A DNA stretch of 64,000 nucleotides. Origin: Nocardiopsis sp. N85. GTDB taxonomy: Bacteria > Actinomycetota > Actinomycetes > Streptosporangiales > Streptosporangiaceae. The DNA is taken from positions 62,001 through 126,000 of the forward strand of contig NZ_JARBUT010000004.1 of NCBI RefSeq assembly GCF_028882275.1, written 5' to 3'. This document shows positions 1 to 11,748 of this stretch, piece by piece (positions within the stretch are counted from its first letter, which is position 1; each line of letters starts with the position of its first letter). The notes under the pieces were generated by a model. That model was given only the letters and a program-made list of their open reading frames with translations, was not told the DNA's origin and searched no databases. The position numbers were made by a program, and so were the translations under genes.

Positions 1-107
1 GGCGGGGCGTTCGCCGCGCGGGCGCACCCCCGGTGGCGCTAGCCTGGGGTTCCCCTGGTTCTTCCAACACCTGCGCCCCGACGGGGCGCGTTCACCGAGG
101 AGTGGCC

Positions 108-1856
108 GTGCTACTGCGGATGTCGACCCTGTTCCTGCGCACCCTGCGTGAGGACCCGGCGGACGCCGAGGTGCCGAGCCACAAGTTGCTCGTCCGCGGC
201 GGGTACGTGCGCCGCGCCGCCCCCGGCGTCTACTCCTGGCTCCCCCTCGGCAAGATCGTCCTGGAGAACGTCGCTCGGGTCGTGCGCGAGGAGATGGACG
301 CCATGGGCGGCCAGGAACTCCTGCTGCCCGCGCTGCTGCCCAAGGAGTACTACGAGGCGACCGGCCGCTGGGAGGAGTACGGCGACACCCTCTTCCGGCT
401 CAAGGACCGCAAGGGCGCCGACTACCTGCTCGGCCCCACCCACGAAGAGGTCTTCACCCTCCTGGTCAAGGGCGAGTACTCCTCCTACAAGGACTTCCCG
501 GTCATCCTGTACCAGATCCAGGAGAAGTTCCGCGACGAGGCGCGCCCCCGGGCCGGGGTGCTGCGCGGTCGCGAGTTCCACATGAAGGACTCCTACTCCT
601 TCGACATCGACGACGCCGGACTCCAGGAGTCCTACGACAAGCACCGCGCCGCCTACATCCGGATCTTCGACCGGCTGGGCCTGGAGTACGTCATCGTCGC
701 GGCGACCTCCGGAGCCATGGGCGGATCGGCCTCCGAGGAGTTCCTCGCGGTCGCGCCCACCGGTGAGGACACCTTCGTGCGCAGCACCGGTTCGGACTAC
801 GCCGCCAACGTCGAGGCCGTCACCACCCCGGAGCCGCCCGCGCTCTCGATCGAGGGGCTCCCCGAGGCGAAGGTCCACCACACCCCGGACACCGCCACCA
901 TCCGGACCCTCGTCGACCTCCTCAACGAGTTGGACCTGGGCCGCGACTTCACCGAGGCCGACACCCTCAAGAACGTCCTGGTCAAGACGCGAGCCCCCGG
1001 CTCGGAGGAGTGGGAGCTGCTCGCCGTCGGCCTGCCCGGCGACCGCGAGGTGGACTTCAAGCGCCTGGAGGCCGCGCTGGAGCCCACCGAGGTGGCGCTG
1101 CTGGACGACGCCGACTTCGCCGCCAACCCCTTCCTGGCCAAGGGCTACATCGGCCCCCGCGCCCTGCTCGACAACAAGGTCCGCTACCTGGTCGACCCGC
1201 GCGTGGTCACCGGCACCGCCTGGGTGACCGGCGCCGACCGCCCCGACCACCACGTCCTCGACCTGGTGGCCGGCCGCGACTTCACCCCGGACGGTGTCAT
1301 CGACGTCGCCGATGTCCGCGACGGCGACCCCTCGCCGGACGGACGGGGCACCCTGTACACCGCGCGCGGCATCGAGATCGGCCACATCTTCCAGCTGGGC
1401 CGCAAGTACACCGACGCCTTCCAGGTCGACGCCCTGGGCCCCGACGGCAAGCCCAAGCGCATCACCATGGGCTCCTACGGCATCGGCGTCTCCCGCGTGG
1501 TGGCCTCGGTCGTCGAGCAGTCCCACGACGACAAGGGCATCGTCTGGCCGCGCGAGATCGCCCCGGCCGACGTGCACGTCATCGGGACCGGCAAGGGCGC
1601 GCAGATCGAGGAGGCGCTGCGCATCGCCGCCGAGCTGGAGTCGCGCGGGCTGCGCGTACTGGTGGACGACCGCAAGGGCGTCTCGCCGGGGGTGAAGTTC
1701 ACCGACGCCGAACTGCTGGGCGTGCCCACCGCCGTCATCATCGGCCGCGGTCTGGCCGACGGTGTGGTGGAGCTGCGCGACCGCGCGACCGGCGAGCGCG
1801 AGGAGGTCGCCCTGGACGCGATCGTCGATCGTGCCGTGGCCGCCTGCCGCGCCTGA
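108..1856 (+). CDS. proS: Prolyl-tRNA synthetase (ProRS), class II
   Basis: Charges tRNA-Pro with proline in the cytoplasm. The start is taken as GTG at 108 because GAGGAG lies at 97-102 and the product then begins [12 protein letters not shown], as bacterial ProRS does; an ATG at 33 in the same frame only adds 25 unrelated residues. The protein is 582 aa, normal for the long bacterial form. Class II motif 2 ([17 protein letters not shown]) lies near residues 140-160, the proline-editing insertion around 225-380, motif 3 (GSYGIGVSR) near 454, and the anticodon-binding domain fills the C-terminus. It is followed by a very strong hairpin. Identification is by recognisable family sequence. Confidence 0.96.
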   Translation: MLLRMSTLFLRTLREDPADAEVPSHKLLVRGGYVRRAAPGVYSWLPLGKIVLENVARVVREEMDAMGGQELLLPALLPKEYYEATGRWEEYGDTLFRLKDRKGADYLLGPTHEEVFTLLVKGEYSSYKDFPVILYQIQEKFRDEARPRAGVLRGREFHMKDSYSFDIDDAGLQESYDKHRAAYIRIFDRLGLEYVIVAATSGAMGGSASEEFLAVAPTGEDTFVRSTGSDYAANVEAVTTPEPPALSIEGLPEAKVHHTPDTATIRTLVDLLNELDLGRDFTEADTLKNVLVKTRAPGSEEWELLAVGLPGDREVDFKRLEAALEPTEVALLDDADFAANPFLAKGYIGPRALLDNKVRYLVDPRVVTGTAWVTGADRPDHHVLDLVAGRDFTPDGVIDVADVRDGDPSPDGRGTLYTARGIEIGHIFQLGRKYTDAFQVDALGPDGKPKRITMGSYGIGVSRVVASVVEQSHDDKGIVWPREIAPADVHVIGTGKGAQIEEALRIAAELESRGLRVLVDDRKGVSPGVKFTDAELLGVPTAVIIGRGLADGVVELRDRATGEREEVALDAIVDRAVAACRA

Positions 1857-1861
1857 ACCTT

Positions 1862-1906
1862 CGAGGACGGCCCCGCTCCGCACGATTCGGGGCGGGGCCG
1901 TCCTCG
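1862..1906. terminator. Bidirectional terminator hairpin between proS and the ferritin-like gene
   Basis: A perfect 15-bp stem (1862-1876 with 1892-1906) is extended inward by four further pairs, one of them a wobble, with a 7-nt loop. It lies just after the proS stop and just after the stop of the convergent gene, so it can serve both strands. There is no U-tract, as is usual in high-GC actinobacteria. Confidence 0.8.
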
Positions 1907-1920
1907 TGCGCCCGAGAGGG

Positions 1921-2367
1921 TCAGCCCCCGTCGAAACCGGGGAGGGCGGTCAGTTCGCCGCCGCGTTCCAGGACCCGCAGGGTGGCGTCCTGGAGGTTGC
2001 GCGCGCCGGTCGTGCGCATTCCGATGTCGCGGGCGGCGGTCAACCACAGGTAGGCCCGGACCGTCGACTCCTCCAGACCCAGCGCGAAGGCGTCCAGGGA
2101 GGCCTCGTCGCGCTCCTTCGGCAGCGGGTACGACGCCAGGGCCGGCGAGGGTTCGGCGTCGTGCGCGGCCGCCAGGGCGTACAGCTCGTCACGCAGCTCC
2201 TTGTGCGTCAGCGCCGCCTCCAGCGCCCGGGAACGGTACTCGTCGTCGCCCCCGGCCCCGCCCAGGAACTCGTAGCCGTACACCGCCGCGTGCTCGGCGC
2301 TCAGCGCCTCGGCCAGTGCCCGAGGGCCGTCGTCCATCGCCTCGACGGACAGGTCGGCGTCGCTCAT
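1921..2367 (-). CDS. Ferritin-like domain protein (DUF4439 type)
   Basis: A 148-aa, largely helical protein that starts ATG behind GGAAGGGGGCGG. It contains LAEALSAEHAAVYGYEF near residues 18-34 and a later helix with THKELRDELYAL. These E..H and H..E residues resemble the ferritin-like DUF4439 family. It follows the Tat-lipoprotein gene by about 31 bp on the same strand, and the two often occur together in actinobacteria. Whether it binds metal is not shown by sequence alone. Its function is unknown; a four-helix-bundle role is inferred from the family. Confidence 0.75.
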   Translation of the reverse strand: MSDADLSVEAMDDGPRALAEALSAEHAAVYGYEFLGGAGGDDEYRSRALEAALTHKELRDELYALAAAHDAEPSPALASYPLPKERDEASLDAFALGLEESTVRAYLWLTAARDIGMRTTGARNLQDATLRVLERGGELTALPGFDGG

Positions 2368-2398
2368 CGGTCACCGCCCCCTTCCTCGTGTTCGCCGT

Positions 2399-2896
2399 TC
2401 ACGCCCGTGCCAACAGGTGGGCGTGTCCGGCCTCGCAGGCTCCGATGCCGCTGATCAACTGGGCCAGACCGGGATCGGTCACGGCGGCCGCCTGGTCGAT
2501 GCGCGCCGCCGCGGCCGAGGTCTCCAACACCCGCAGTCCCTCGGAGTCGGGAGCGGCGTCCGGCGCCGGGTCCGTCGGCCGCGCCGACGGGTCCTCCTCC
2601 GGGACGACCGCGTCCTCGGGCAGCGCCGCGGTCAACGCGTCCACGTGCTCCAGGTGGTGGCCCCGCAACCGCTCCAACAGGTCGGTCGGTCCGGCGCCGG
2701 TCTCGATCGCCTTGGCGTAGCGGGCCGTGATCAGCTCCTTCTCCCGCAGCAGCGAGCGGATCACGTGCTCGTCGGGGGTCACGTCGGCGGGGTACCACTC
2801 GGTCCCACCGCACCCGCTCAGTCCCACGATCGCGGTCCCCGCCATCGCGGCGCCCAGGACCGTGCGGCGGCTGACGCTGACGTTGCCCTGGCCCAC
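2399..2896 (-). CDS. Tat-exported lipoprotein with ferritin-like region
   Basis: A 165-aa protein. GTG at 2896-2894 is chosen because GGGGAG precedes it and the signal peptide then lies at the N-terminus. SRRTVLGAAMAGTAIVGLSGCGG is a twin-arginine signal with a lipobox cysteine near residue 30, so the mature protein should be anchored to the outer face of the membrane. The mature part is helical (RSLLREKELITARYAKAI, HHLEHVDALTAAL) with a proline/aspartate-rich linker. The helices resemble DUF4439/ferritin-like proteins. It is the upstream partner of the ferritin-like gene in a two-gene leftward operon and is divergent from rimP. Confidence 0.75.
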   Translation of the reverse strand: MGQGNVSVSRRTVLGAAMAGTAIVGLSGCGGTEWYPADVTPDEHVIRSLLREKELITARYAKAIETGAGPTDLLERLRGHHLEHVDALTAALPEDAVVPEEDPSARPTDPAPDAAPDSEGLRVLETSAAAARIDQAAAVTDPGLAQLISGIGACEAGHAHLLARA

Positions 2897-3232
2897 GCGC
2901 TCTCCCCTTCCGTGCCCCGCGTCGTCCTCGACGCCGGCCGACCCCATCTTTCCACGCCCCGAGCCGGAACCGCTCCCTCTCCGCACCCCTTACGACGCAG
3001 GGCATGTGGACCGCACGGGATCCTTCGCGGTGCGTCCCCGCCGCGGACGGCGACCTGGAAAGGGTCCGGGTGTGGATACGCTTGCACCACAACCGCCGTC
3101 GTACGCGACGCGCGGCCGGTTCGCGTCCCCACCGGGGGAGCGGACCCACCAGTCGAAGACTCACGTACAGAGCTGGACCGCCCCGCGATGGCCGCACGGG
3201 CGGGATTCTCGCCTTGAAGGGGCGGACACCAC
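2897..3232. promoter_or_regulatory. Divergent intergenic region, lipoprotein operon / rimP-nusA-infB operon
   Basis: This 336-bp gap lies between two divergently transcribed operons, so it must hold both promoters. No convincing open reading frame or RNA was recognised. No -35/-10 pair could be assigned with certainty. Confidence 0.45.
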
Positions 3233-3718
3233 ATGGGAGCGCAGGCGCGCGAAGAGCGCATCGCCGAGCTGCTGGAACCGGTACTGGCCGCGGCCGGACT
3301 GGACCTGGACGCCGTCGAGCTGACACCGGCCGGCAAACGCCGGGTACTGCGCGTGGTCGTGGACTCCGACACCGGGGTCGACCTCGACACGGTCGGCGAG
3401 GTCAGCCAGGAGATCAACGCGCTCCTGGACGACGCCTCCGACGTCATGGGCGAGCTGCCCTACGTCCTGGAGGTCACCTCCCCCGGTGTGGACCGTCCAC
3501 TGACCCTGCCGCGTCACTGGCGGCGTTCGCGGGGCCGCCTGGTACAGGTGGCCCTCGCCGACGGAGACCAGGTCACCGGTCGGGTCACCGACGCCGACGA
3601 CGAGGGCGTCACCCTGGACGTCGAGGGCCGGCCCCGCGCCTACACCCATGCCGAGATCGGCAAGGGCAAGGTACAGGTGGAATTCCGTCGTGCCGCCGAC
3701 ACCGACGCGGCGGACTAG
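3233..3718 (+). CDS. rimP: Ribosome maturation factor RimP
   Basis: Acts in 30S subunit assembly. The 161-aa product starts ATG GGAGCGCAGGCG behind GAAGGGGCGG and shows the family hallmarks: an N-terminal alpha/beta domain with LLEPVLAAAGLDLDAVEL and RRVLRVVVDSDTGVDLD, the conserved YVLEVTSPGVDRPL segment near residues 76-90, and a C-terminal SH3-like barrel. It is the first gene of the rimP-nusA-ylxR-infB operon; the nusA ribosome-binding site begins right at the rimP stop. Confidence 0.95.
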   Translation: MGAQAREERIAELLEPVLAAAGLDLDAVELTPAGKRRVLRVVVDSDTGVDLDTVGEVSQEINALLDDASDVMGELPYVLEVTSPGVDRPLTLPRHWRRSRGRLVQVALADGDQVTGRVTDADDEGVTLDVEGRPRAYTHAEIGKGKVQVEFRRAADTDAAD

Positions 3719-3730
3719 AGGGGGAGCCCC

Positions 3731-4756
3731 GTGGACATTGACATGAGCGTTCTGCGCAGCCTGGAACGCGAGAAGGACATCTCCGTCGAACTGGTCGCCC
3801 GGGCCATCGAGGACGCCCTGCTGATCGCGTACCACCGCGAGGAGGGTCCGGAGAAGAAGGCCCGGGTCGAACTCGACCGTTCGACCGGGCACGTCATCGT
3901 GTGGGTGGCCGAACTCGACGAGAACGGCGATGTCGTCGGCGAGTCCGACGGCACCCCCACCAACTTCGGTCGCATCGCGACCTCCACCGCCAAGCAGGTC
4001 ATCCTCCAGCGGTTGCGCGACGCCGAGGACGAGCTCACCCTGGGCGAGTTCGCCGGGCGCGAGCACGACATCGTCTCCGGCATCATCCAGCAGGGCAAGG
4101 ACCCCCGGAACGTCCTGGTCGACCTCGGCCGGATCGAGGCGGTCCTACCGCCCCAGGAGCAGGTTCCCACCGAGACCTATACCCACGGCGAGCGTCTGCG
4201 CGCCTATGTGGTGCAGGTCCGCAAGGGTCACCGCGGCCCCTCGGTCACCCTCTCGCGCACCCACCCCAACCTGGTGCGCAAGCTCTTCGAGCTGGAGGTC
4301 CCCGAGATCGCCGACGGCACCGTCGAGATCGCGGCGATCGCCCGTGAGGCCGGTCACCGCACCAAGATGGCGGTCCGTTCCAACCGGGGCGGCGTGAACG
4401 CCAAGGGCGCCTGCATCGGCCCGCTCGGCAGCCGCGTGCGCAACGTCATGGCGGAGCTGCACGGGGAGAAGATCGACATCGTCGACTTCTCCGAGGACCC
4501 CGCGGTGTTCGTGGCCAACGCGTTGTCCCCGGCCAGGGTCAACTCCGTGGAAATCCTCGATATGGCCGCTCGCGTCGCCCGGGTCATCGTCCCGGACTAC
4601 CAGCAGTCCCTGGCGATCGGCAAGGAGGGCCAGAACGCCCGCCTGGCCGCGCGTCTGACCGGGTGGCGCATCGACATCCGCTCCGACGCGGAGACCGCCG
4701 GAGCCGTCGATGACGAGGCCCGCACGGGTGGTCGCGACGCCGCGACGGACGGCTAA
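3731..4756 (+). CDS. nusA: Transcription elongation/termination factor NusA
   Basis: Binds RNA polymerase and nascent RNA to control pausing, termination and antitermination. The GTG start at 3731 follows GAGGGGGAG with good spacing. The 341-aa product has the N-terminal polymerase-binding domain (about 1-105), an S1 domain (about 110-185, [20 protein letters not shown]) and two KH domains (about 190-320, with [20 protein letters not shown] in the second). It lacks the C-terminal acidic repeats of the E. coli protein, which is normal for actinobacteria. The 3' end may overlap an alternative ylxR start. Confidence 0.96.
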   Translation: MDIDMSVLRSLEREKDISVELVARAIEDALLIAYHREEGPEKKARVELDRSTGHVIVWVAELDENGDVVGESDGTPTNFGRIATSTAKQVILQRLRDAEDELTLGEFAGREHDIVSGIIQQGKDPRNVLVDLGRIEAVLPPQEQVPTETYTHGERLRAYVVQVRKGHRGPSVTLSRTHPNLVRKLFELEVPEIADGTVEIAAIAREAGHRTKMAVRSNRGGVNAKGACIGPLGSRVRNVMAELHGEKIDIVDFSEDPAVFVANALSPARVNSVEILDMAARVARVIVPDYQQSLAIGKEGQNARLAARLTGWRIDIRSDAETAGAVDDEARTGGRDAATDG

Positions 4757-4769
4757 ACGGGTCGCGCCC

Positions 4770-5093
4770 ATGCCTCGACACGATATGGTGGCCGAAGACG
4801 GTCCCGACCGTCCCATGCGCACGTGCGTGGGGTGTCGGTCGAGGGCAGACCGATCCGACCTCGTTCGGATGGTGGCCGAGGGCACGGCCGTCATCCCCGA
4901 CGTTCGAGGTCGACGTCCGGGCCGCGGTGCCTACCTGCACGACGATCACCGTTGTTTCGAAACGGCCGAACGCCGCCGGGTATGGTCCCGCGCTTACCGG
5001 AGGGAACCGGGTGACACCGGGTGGGACGTCTCACGTGTGGCGGCGCTGTTCGGCGTCGCCCCGCATGACCCACCGGAGAACCCGTCCCGATAG
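4770..5093 (+). CDS. ylxR: YlxR-family RNA-binding protein (DUF448)
   Basis: A small basic protein of the nusA-infB operon. The signature MRTCVGCRSRADRSDLVRMV sits near residue 16, and RRPGRGAYLH follows; both are diagnostic for the YlxR fold. The start is uncertain: ATG at 4710 (inside nusA), 4770, 4785 and 4815 are all in frame, and none has a clear Shine-Dalgarno site. 4770 is given as the first start outside nusA. The function is poorly defined in the family; an RNA-binding or nucleoid role has been proposed in other bacteria. Confidence 0.85.
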   Translation: MPRHDMVAEDGPDRPMRTCVGCRSRADRSDLVRMVAEGTAVIPDVRGRRPGRGAYLHDDHRCFETAERRRVWSRAYRREPGDTGWDVSRVAALFGVAPHDPPENPSR

Positions 5094-5305
5094 GGTTGGA
5101 ATGTCCTGGCCGACCTCTGGGTTGTAGTGATCGAGGTCGGTGTGCAGTGCTGTGTCCTGCACACGTAAAGAACGGCCCATTGTTGTGTAGCGATGAGGAA
5201 GCAGGTCGAGATTGCGATGAGCGCCTGATGAGTACGCAGCGATGAGTACGAGCTAACAACGGTCCGGCACAGGCCCATGTCCCGGACCGAAGCTGAAGGA
5301 GAGTA
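5094..5305 (+). promoter_or_regulatory. infB leader with stem-loop and overlapping micro-ORFs
   Basis: This 212-bp leader has an 8-bp stem (5140-5147 with 5157-5164, 9-nt loop). Three tiny ORFs follow: ATG 5193-TGA 5228 (MRKQVEIAMSA), ATG 5228-TGA 5245 (MSTQR) and ATG 5242-TAA 5256 (MSTS). The first two overlap by one base (TGATG) and the last two by an ATGA overlap. The block is bracketed by an imperfect complement, 5182-5191 with 5252-5260, whose right arm contains the last stop codon. GATGAG occurs four times. This layout is visible in the sequence; a role in controlling IF2 translation is inference. Confidence 0.5.
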
Positions 5306-8629
<3,324 letters not shown>

Positions 8630-8647
8630 TCGCGAGGCCTGATCCAT

Positions 8648-8679
8648 CGGGGCCCCGGACACGAGTGTCCGGGGCCCCG
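8648..8679 (+). terminator. infB terminator hairpin
   Basis: A perfect 14-bp GC stem (8648-8661 with 8666-8679) has a CGAG loop and is followed by CCTTTG. It lies 19 bp after the infB stop and 33 bp before the start of the DUF503 gene. Confidence 0.75.
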
Positions 8680-8712
8680 CCTTTGACGGTTCACAACACC
8701 ACAGGTGATCAC

Positions 8713-9009
8713 TTGTACGTTGGGGCGCTGACCCTGGACGTCCTTCTCGGTGACGTCCACTCGCTCAAACAGAAGCGTTCGCTGGTGCGGCCGGTCATCG
8801 CCGAGCTGCGCCGCAAGTTCTCGGTGTCGGTCTCCGAGGTCGGGGAGCACGATCTGTACCGTCGCGCCAAGATCGGTGTCGCGGTGGTGGCCCCTACCGC
8901 GGCCCACGCCCGAGAGCAGATGGACACCTGCGAACACTTCGTCGCGGGCCGTCCCGAACTGGAGTTGTTGTCCGCCAGGCAGCGACTCTTCAATGAAGAG
9001 GAAGACTGA
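8713..9009 (+). CDS. DUF503 family protein (YlxP-like)
   Basis: A 98-aa protein starting TTG at 8713 behind AGGTGA (8703-8708); this gives the family N-terminus YVGALTLDVLLGDVHSLKQK. DUF503 proteins (YlxP in Bacillus) sit between infB and rbfA in many genomes and are thought to assist ribosome or rRNA processing, but no biochemical role can be read from the sequence. The gene ends 2 bp before rbfA, so the two are probably translationally coupled. An upstream open frame extends into infB but lacks family similarity. Confidence 0.9.
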   Translation: MYVGALTLDVLLGDVHSLKQKRSLVRPVIAELRRKFSVSVSEVGEHDLYRRAKIGVAVVAPTAAHAREQMDTCEHFVAGRPELELLSARQRLFNEEED

Positions 9010-9011
9010 CG

Positions 9012-9452
9012 ATGGTTGACGCCGCACGCGCGCGCAAGATCGCCGACCGTATCCAGCGCATCGTCGCCGAGATGCTGGACCGGCGGATCAAGGACCCGCG
9101 CCTGGGATTCGTCACCGTGACCGACGCCCGCATCACCGCCGACCTGCGCGACGCCACGGTGTACTACACGGTGTTCGGCGGGTCCGAGGACCGGGTCGCC
9201 TCCGCCGCCGCACTGGAGAGCGCCAAGGGCGTGATCCGCAGTGAGGTGGGCCGCCAGACCGGTATCCGGCACACGCCGAGCCTGACCTTCGTCATCGACG
9301 AGGTGCGGGAGAACGCCCAGCACATCGAGGAACTGCTGGTCAAGGCGCGTGAGTCGGACGCCGAGGTGGCCAAGCGGGCCGGCTCCGCCAGCCCGGCCGG
9401 GGACGCCGACCCCTACAAGGCGCCCCGTGAGGTCGAGGACGACGAGGAGTAG
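9012..9452 (+). CDS. rbfA: Ribosome-binding factor A (RbfA)
   Basis: A cold-shock-linked 30S maturation factor that binds near the 5' helix of 16S rRNA. The 146-aa product has the KH-like RbfA fold: ARARKIADRIQRIVAEML at the N-terminus, KDPRLGFVTVTDARITADL near residues 29-47, and the kinked helix region RQTGIRHTPSLTFV near 80-95. It starts 2 bp after the DUF503 stop. A perfect hairpin with a U-run follows the gene, before truB. Confidence 0.95.
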   Translation: MVDAARARKIADRIQRIVAEMLDRRIKDPRLGFVTVTDARITADLRDATVYYTVFGGSEDRVASAAALESAKGVIRSEVGRQTGIRHTPSLTFVIDEVRENAQHIEELLVKARESDAEVAKRAGSASPAGDADPYKAPREVEDDEE

Positions 9453-9494
9453 TCCTCGACGTTCTTCGGGCCCGTGACCCCAGGCAGTACGACA

Positions 9495-9527
9495 GGACGG
9501 CGGCGTGACGCCGCCGTCCCCCTTTTT
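9495..9527 (+). terminator. Intrinsic terminator between rbfA and truB
   Basis: A perfect 11-bp stem, GGACGGCGGCG (9495-9505) with CGCCGCCGTCC (9509-9519), has a TGA loop and is followed by CCCTTTTT. It is the most canonical rho-independent terminator in the window and lies inside what is usually a continuous operon. Confidence 0.82.
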
Positions 9528-9545
9528 CCCCGAGGAGACCGACCG

Positions 9546-10433
9546 ATGGCCGAGAGCGGCGTCGTGGTGATCGACAAACCCGCCGACTGGACCTCGCACG
9601 ACGTGGTCGCCAAGACCCGCGGGCTCGCGCGCACCCGCAGGGTGGGGCACGCGGGCACCCTGGACCCGATGGCCACCGGGGTCCTCGTGCTGGGGATCGA
9701 GAAGGGCACCAAGCTGCTCGGACACCTGACCCTCACGGAGAAGGCCTACGAGGGCACCGTCCGACTGGGACTCACCACCAACACCGACGACGCCGAGGGC
9801 GAGCCGAGGGAACGGGTGGACGCATCGGGGGTGACCGACGAGGCGGTCCACGCGGTGGTGGCCACGCTCACCGGCGAGATCATGCAGGTCCCGCCGCAGG
9901 TCAGCGCGATCAAGGTCAACGGCGAACGGGCCTACAAGTCGGCGCGTGAGGGCAGGGAGGTCGCGCTCAAGGCGCGGCCGGTCACCATCGCGACGTTCGC
10001 GGTCACCGACATCCGCCGGGCCGCCGACGAGGCGGGCGCGTTCGTGGACGTGGACGTCTCCATCGTCTGCTCCAGCGGCACCTACATCCGGTCCCTGGCC
10101 CGCGACATGGGCGCCGACCTTGGCGTGGGCGGCCACCTGACGGCGCTGCGCCGCACCCGGGTGGGACCCTACGACCTGACGCAGGCCCACACCCTGGACG
10201 AACTCGCCAAGGAGTTCACCCAGGTCCCGCTGGCGCAGGCGGTCGCGGTCGCCTTCCCGGTGCGCACCCTCACCGAGGAGGAGACGCGCCGGGTCCGGAA
10301 CGGCAACAGGATCGACCCCAGCGGCCTGGGATCGGGGCCGATCGGGCTCTTCGCCCCGGACGGCCGGGTGATCGCGCTGGCGGAGAACCGCCGCGACCAC
10401 ATGAAGCCGCTCGTGGTGTTCGAACCCGCCTAG
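9546..10433 (+). CDS. truB: tRNA pseudouridine-55 synthase TruB
   Basis: Isomerises U55 in the T-loop of tRNAs. ATG at 9546 follows GAGGAGA and gives the normal N-terminus MAESGVVVIDKPADWTSHD; a longer in-frame start at 9474 would read through the terminator hairpin. The 295-aa product carries the catalytic motif GHAGTLDPMATG, with the nucleophilic Asp near residue 41, and the later YIRSLARDMG segment. A C-terminal PUA-like region is present (VRNGNRIDP). Confidence 0.95.
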   Translation: MAESGVVVIDKPADWTSHDVVAKTRGLARTRRVGHAGTLDPMATGVLVLGIEKGTKLLGHLTLTEKAYEGTVRLGLTTNTDDAEGEPRERVDASGVTDEAVHAVVATLTGEIMQVPPQVSAIKVNGERAYKSAREGREVALKARPVTIATFAVTDIRRAADEAGAFVDVDVSIVCSSGTYIRSLARDMGADLGVGGHLTALRRTRVGPYDLTQAHTLDELAKEFTQVPLAQAVAVAFPVRTLTEEETRRVRNGNRIDPSGLGSGPIGLFAPDGRVIALAENRRDHMKPLVVFEPA

Positions 10434-10445
10434 GGTGTGCTCTTC

Positions 10446-10479
10446 CGGCCTTCGCCGCGCTTCGGTTCGTGCGAGGCCG
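10446..10479. terminator. Possible terminator between truB and convergent hydrolase gene
   Basis: CGGCC-T-TCGC (10446-10455) can pair with GCGAGGCCG (10471-10479), nine pairs with one bulge, in the 71-bp gap between two convergent genes. It is weaker than the other hairpins here. Confidence 0.4.
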
Positions 10480-10504
10480 CCCGGGGAACGGGAACCTTCG
10501 GCCG

Positions 10505-11410
10505 CTACGTCGACGTCCTCGTTCCTCGGGCGTCTCCTGCGCCGGCCTCCAGAACCCCGTGGGCGTCCTCGCTCAGGAACTCCGTCAGCGCGGCGGTGAG
10601 TTCGGCGGGGCGCTCCACCGACGGCAGGTGCCCGGTGTCGGGCAGCTCCACCAGGCGGGCTCCGGGGATCCCGGCGGCGTACAGATCGGCGACGTCGCGC
10701 ACCTCGTGCACCTCCGACAGGCCCTTGACGACCAGCGTGGGCACCCCGATCTCGGCCAGCCGCCCGTTGGCGGGCGGATCGATCCACCGAGGCGTGTTGA
10801 CGGGGGAGGACCACAGGCGCGCGAACAGCTCGCGCAGCATCAGCAGGCTCATGTCCCAGGCCTCGGGCGCCATGTCCTCGGGGATCCGACCGGGACCCAG
10901 CACCATGAATCCGGCCTGGGCCCTGGCCATCGCGGCCACGTCGGCGGGGTCGGGTTCGGCGTTGCCCGCCCGGTACCGGTCCAGGCGCTCGGGGGGGACG
11001 GTGGGACCCACGGCGGCCGCCGCCGCGTCGGTGAACGACTGCGGCCACCGGTGCCCGGACAGCCCGGGGCAGATCAGGGCCAGCGCGTCGATCCGGTCGG
11101 GGGCGGTCAGGGCCGCGTCCACGGCGTAGGCACCGCCGAACGACGCGCCCACCAGGCTCGCCCGGTCGATGTCCAGGGCGTCCATGAGGTCCAGCAGGTC
11201 CCGGTGGTGTTCCACCGGCCCCTCGTGGTCGGCGGAACCGCCGTACCCGCGCCAGTCGTACCGGACCACCCGGTGGTCGGCGGCCAGGGTGCTGAACTGG
11301 TGGTCCCACATGCGCCGGTCGGCGACCCCCGCGTGCACCAGCACCACGGCCGGCCCGGAACCGGCCTCGTCATAGGCGAGTCGGGTCGAACCCGTGTCGA
11401 TCATCGGCAT
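10505..11410 (-). CDS. Alpha/beta-fold hydrolase
   Basis: A 301-aa cytoplasmic hydrolase. The oxyanion-hole HAG motif (VVLVHAGVAD, about 22-31), the nucleophile elbow GASFGG with Ser90, and a C-terminal DTGHLPSVERP His near residue 266 are all visible. The spacing is that of the AB_hydrolase_1 family (haloperoxidase/epoxide-hydrolase-like members). Substrate unknown. It is transcribed leftward, convergent with truB and divergent from ribF, so it is a single-gene unit inserted in the conserved housekeeping block. Confidence 0.85.
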   Translation of the reverse strand: MPMIDTGSTRLAYDEAGSGPAVVLVHAGVADRRMWDHQFSTLAADHRVVRYDWRGYGGSADHEGPVEHHRDLLDLMDALDIDRASLVGASFGGAYAVDAALTAPDRIDALALICPGLSGHRWPQSFTDAAAAAVGPTVPPERLDRYRAGNAEPDPADVAAMARAQAGFMVLGPGRIPEDMAPEAWDMSLLMLRELFARLWSSPVNTPRWIDPPANGRLAEIGVPTLVVKGLSEVHEVRDVADLYAAGIPGARLVELPDTGHLPSVERPAELTAALTEFLSEDAHGVLEAGAGDARGTRTST

Positions 11411-11748
11411 CCGGGCAGGCTAGCGGCCCCTCCACCGACTGTCGACCCCTTCTGCCCTCGGCGGACCGAGGTTTTCAACGCGCGCATCGTGCACATGACC
11501 CTGTGAGCCCTCCGGTCGCCTGGCGAACGGGCGGCCCGTCGTTCCTCCCACCGGGTCCGTTATCGGATGATGGCCCTCGACATCCGAGGGCGCGTCGACG
11601 CCCACCACTCCTCGGGACACCGCTGACGGCCCGGTGCTCGGGACGGGCCGTGCGGGGCTCGTGTCGGTACGGGGGCGGGGGACGTGGCAGGCTTGGGCGG
11701 GGAGGTCTCCGAGACCCCCGGAAAGCCAGAGACGAAGGGGAGTCGAAC
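11411..11748. promoter_or_regulatory. Divergent intergenic region, hydrolase / ribF
   Basis: A 338-bp gap between divergent starts must hold both promoters. The ribF ribosome-binding site AAGGGGAG is at 11735-11742. No gene, RNA or convincing palindrome was recognised. Confidence 0.4.

Noticed and set aside
33..107. N-terminal extension of proS from ATG at 33
   Set aside because: No ribosome-binding site and no ProRS-like residues; GTG at 108 has GAGGAG and the family N-terminus.
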